Position numbers and translations under genes: made by a program. DNA of 6,971 bases from Lachnospiraceae bacterium UBA7205. Lineage in GTDB: Bacteria; Bacillota; Clostridia; Lachnospirales; Lachnospiraceae. The stretch spans positions 1-6,971 of the forward strand of contig DKUL01000071.1 of assembly GCA_002490665.1 (NCBI GenBank), in the 5' to 3' direction. The notes under the pieces are model-generated. The model ran no database searches, was not told where the DNA came from, and saw only the letters and a list, made by a program, of their open reading frames with translations. Position 1 is the stretch's first letter, and every line of letters begins with the position of its first letter. Positions 6,291 through 6,971 of the stretch are shown here, piece after piece.

Positions 6291-6935
6291 ATGATGAATT
6301 ACATCTGGGGCGGTATGCTTATTATCGGAATTATTTTTGGCGTGGTAACAGGAAATATGCAGGCAGTGACCGACGCGGTACTGCAGTCCTCCAAGGAGGC
6401 GGTCACACTTGGCATATCCATGCTCGGCATTGTCGCATTTTGGACAGGACTGATGGAAGTGGCGGGGGAAGCCGGTGTGATTGCAGGACTTACGAGGATG
6501 ATCGCGCCCTTTATGCGTTTTCTGTTTCCCCAGATTCCAAAGGGGCACAGGGCGTGGGATTCGCTGTCTGCGAATTTTGTGGCAAATATATTGGGACTTG
6601 GCTGGGCTGCGACGCCGGCGGGATTGAGATCTATGAGTGATTTAGAACAGTTGGAACGAGAGCGAGGGAATAAAGAATATATAGATACAGAGACAGGGAA
6701 AGATAGTGTACAAAGTTATGCGACAGGAGCTAGAACTGCCAGTAATGAAATGTGCACATTTCTTGTCATGAATATTTCGTCGCTGCAGTTGATACCAGTG
6801 AATATTATTGCCTATCGCAGCCAGTATGGGAGCGCCAATCCGGCGGCAGTCATCGCGCCTGCGATAGTGGCGACGTTTTTTAGCACGGTGGTGGCGGTGA
6901 TATATTGCAAGGCAATGGGGAGAAAATGCGATTGA
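6291..6935 (+). CDS. spmA: Spore maturation protein SpmA
   Basis: SpmA is a membrane protein of the nucleoside-recognition (Gate) family. With SpmB it is needed for full dehydration of the spore core and heat resistance in Bacillus and Clostridium. The 214-residue product starts NYIWGGMLIIGIIFGVVTGN (first membrane segment). It continues with SSKEAVTLGISMLGIVAFWTG, the FPQIPKGHRAWDSLSANFVAN loop, GLGWAATPAGL, SNEMCTFLVMNISSLQLIPV and a last hydrophobic span AAVIAPAIVATFFSTVVAVIY. All family blocks are present. Compared with the roughly 196-residue B. subtilis protein, it has about 20 extra residues in a polar linker between GLRSM and ASNEM (about residues 115-144), encoded by AT-rich DNA. GAAGG at 6276-6280 lies 10 nt before ATG 6291; a second ATG follows at 6294. 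The gene is 42 nt after niaR. The usual partner spmB would be expected next but lies outside the window, if present. Confidence 0.93.
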   Translation: MMNYIWGGMLIIGIIFGVVTGNMQAVTDAVLQSSKEAVTLGISMLGIVAFWTGLMEVAGEAGVIAGLTRMIAPFMRFLFPQIPKGHRAWDSLSANFVANILGLGWAATPAGLRSMSDLEQLERERGNKEYIDTETGKDSVQSYATGARTASNEMCTFLVMNISSLQLIPVNIIAYRSQYGSANPAAVIAPAIVATFFSTVVAVIYCKAMGRKCD

Positions 6936-6960
6936 TGAACTTGTTAATTGATGTTATACT
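6932..6960 (+). promoter_or_regulatory. Candidate sigma-A promoter at right edge, pointing out of the window
   Basis: TTGATG (6932-6937) and TATACT (6955-6960) are separated by 17 bp, with a TG at 6952-6953 giving the extended -10 TGTTATACT, identical to that of the nadA promoter. The -35 overlaps the spmA stop codon. If real, the next gene has its own vegetative promoter instead of relying on read-through from spmA. Confidence 0.4.
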
Positions 6961-6971
6961 ATTCATATAAA

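Noticed and set aside
1..6971. tRNA, rRNA, CRISPR array or defence/toxin-antitoxin system
   Set aside because: No repeat-spacer pattern, no tRNA-like fold or rRNA sequence and no recognisable defence genes were seen on either strand.

Overview
The window looks like a chromosomal piece of a spore-forming clostridium, most likely a Lachnospiraceae-type Firmicute. The pointers are a NiaR-controlled nadABC operon, a spmA sporulation gene, strong AAGGAGG-type ribosome binding sites, and decayed IS256, IS4 and Rpn-family sequences of a kind I associate with that family. The taxonomic call is inference from gene families; no rRNA or other marker is present.

Left third (1-2347): a graveyard of broken genes. 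An IS256-family transposase remnant enters from the left edge, with two frameshifts and a large internal deletion. It abuts, tail to tail, a minus-strand remnant of an Rpn-type PD-(D/E)XK nuclease/transposase that has also lost its middle. Next comes a GHKL sensor histidine kinase of the AgrC/LytS-like class. It is complete in layout (membrane part, RHDMRGHL H-box, N-box, G-box) but interrupted by one in-frame TAG. No response regulator is next to it. Immediately after it is a frameshifted IS4-family transposase tail that keeps the YREK signature.

Intergenic control region (2348-2623): AT-rich, with a pair of mutually exclusive hairpins, a degenerate second copy of that motif, and then a clear NiaR operator overlapping the -35 box of a strong extended -10 promoter.

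Right two-thirds (2624-6248): an intact de novo NAD operon. nadA (quinolinate synthase) and nadB (L-aspartate oxidase) make quinolinate, nadC (quinolinate phosphoribosyltransferase) converts it to nicotinate mononucleotide, and niaR encodes the niacin-responsive repressor. Because niaR lies in the operon it probably represses, the region reads as a self-contained feedback loop: when niacin is available NiaR binds the operator and shuts off synthesis and its own expression.

Right end (6249-6971): spmA (spore maturation protein A) starts 42 nt after niaR. A sequence resembling a mother-cell sigma-E promoter overlaps the niaR stop codon. A second strong vegetative-type promoter candidate overlaps the spmA stop and points out of the window.

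I see no clearly undescribed system here. The most useful observations are the kinase nonsense codon, the operator/promoter architecture, the possible sigma-E promoter, the nadA-nadB hairpin and a compositionally odd segment inside spmA.
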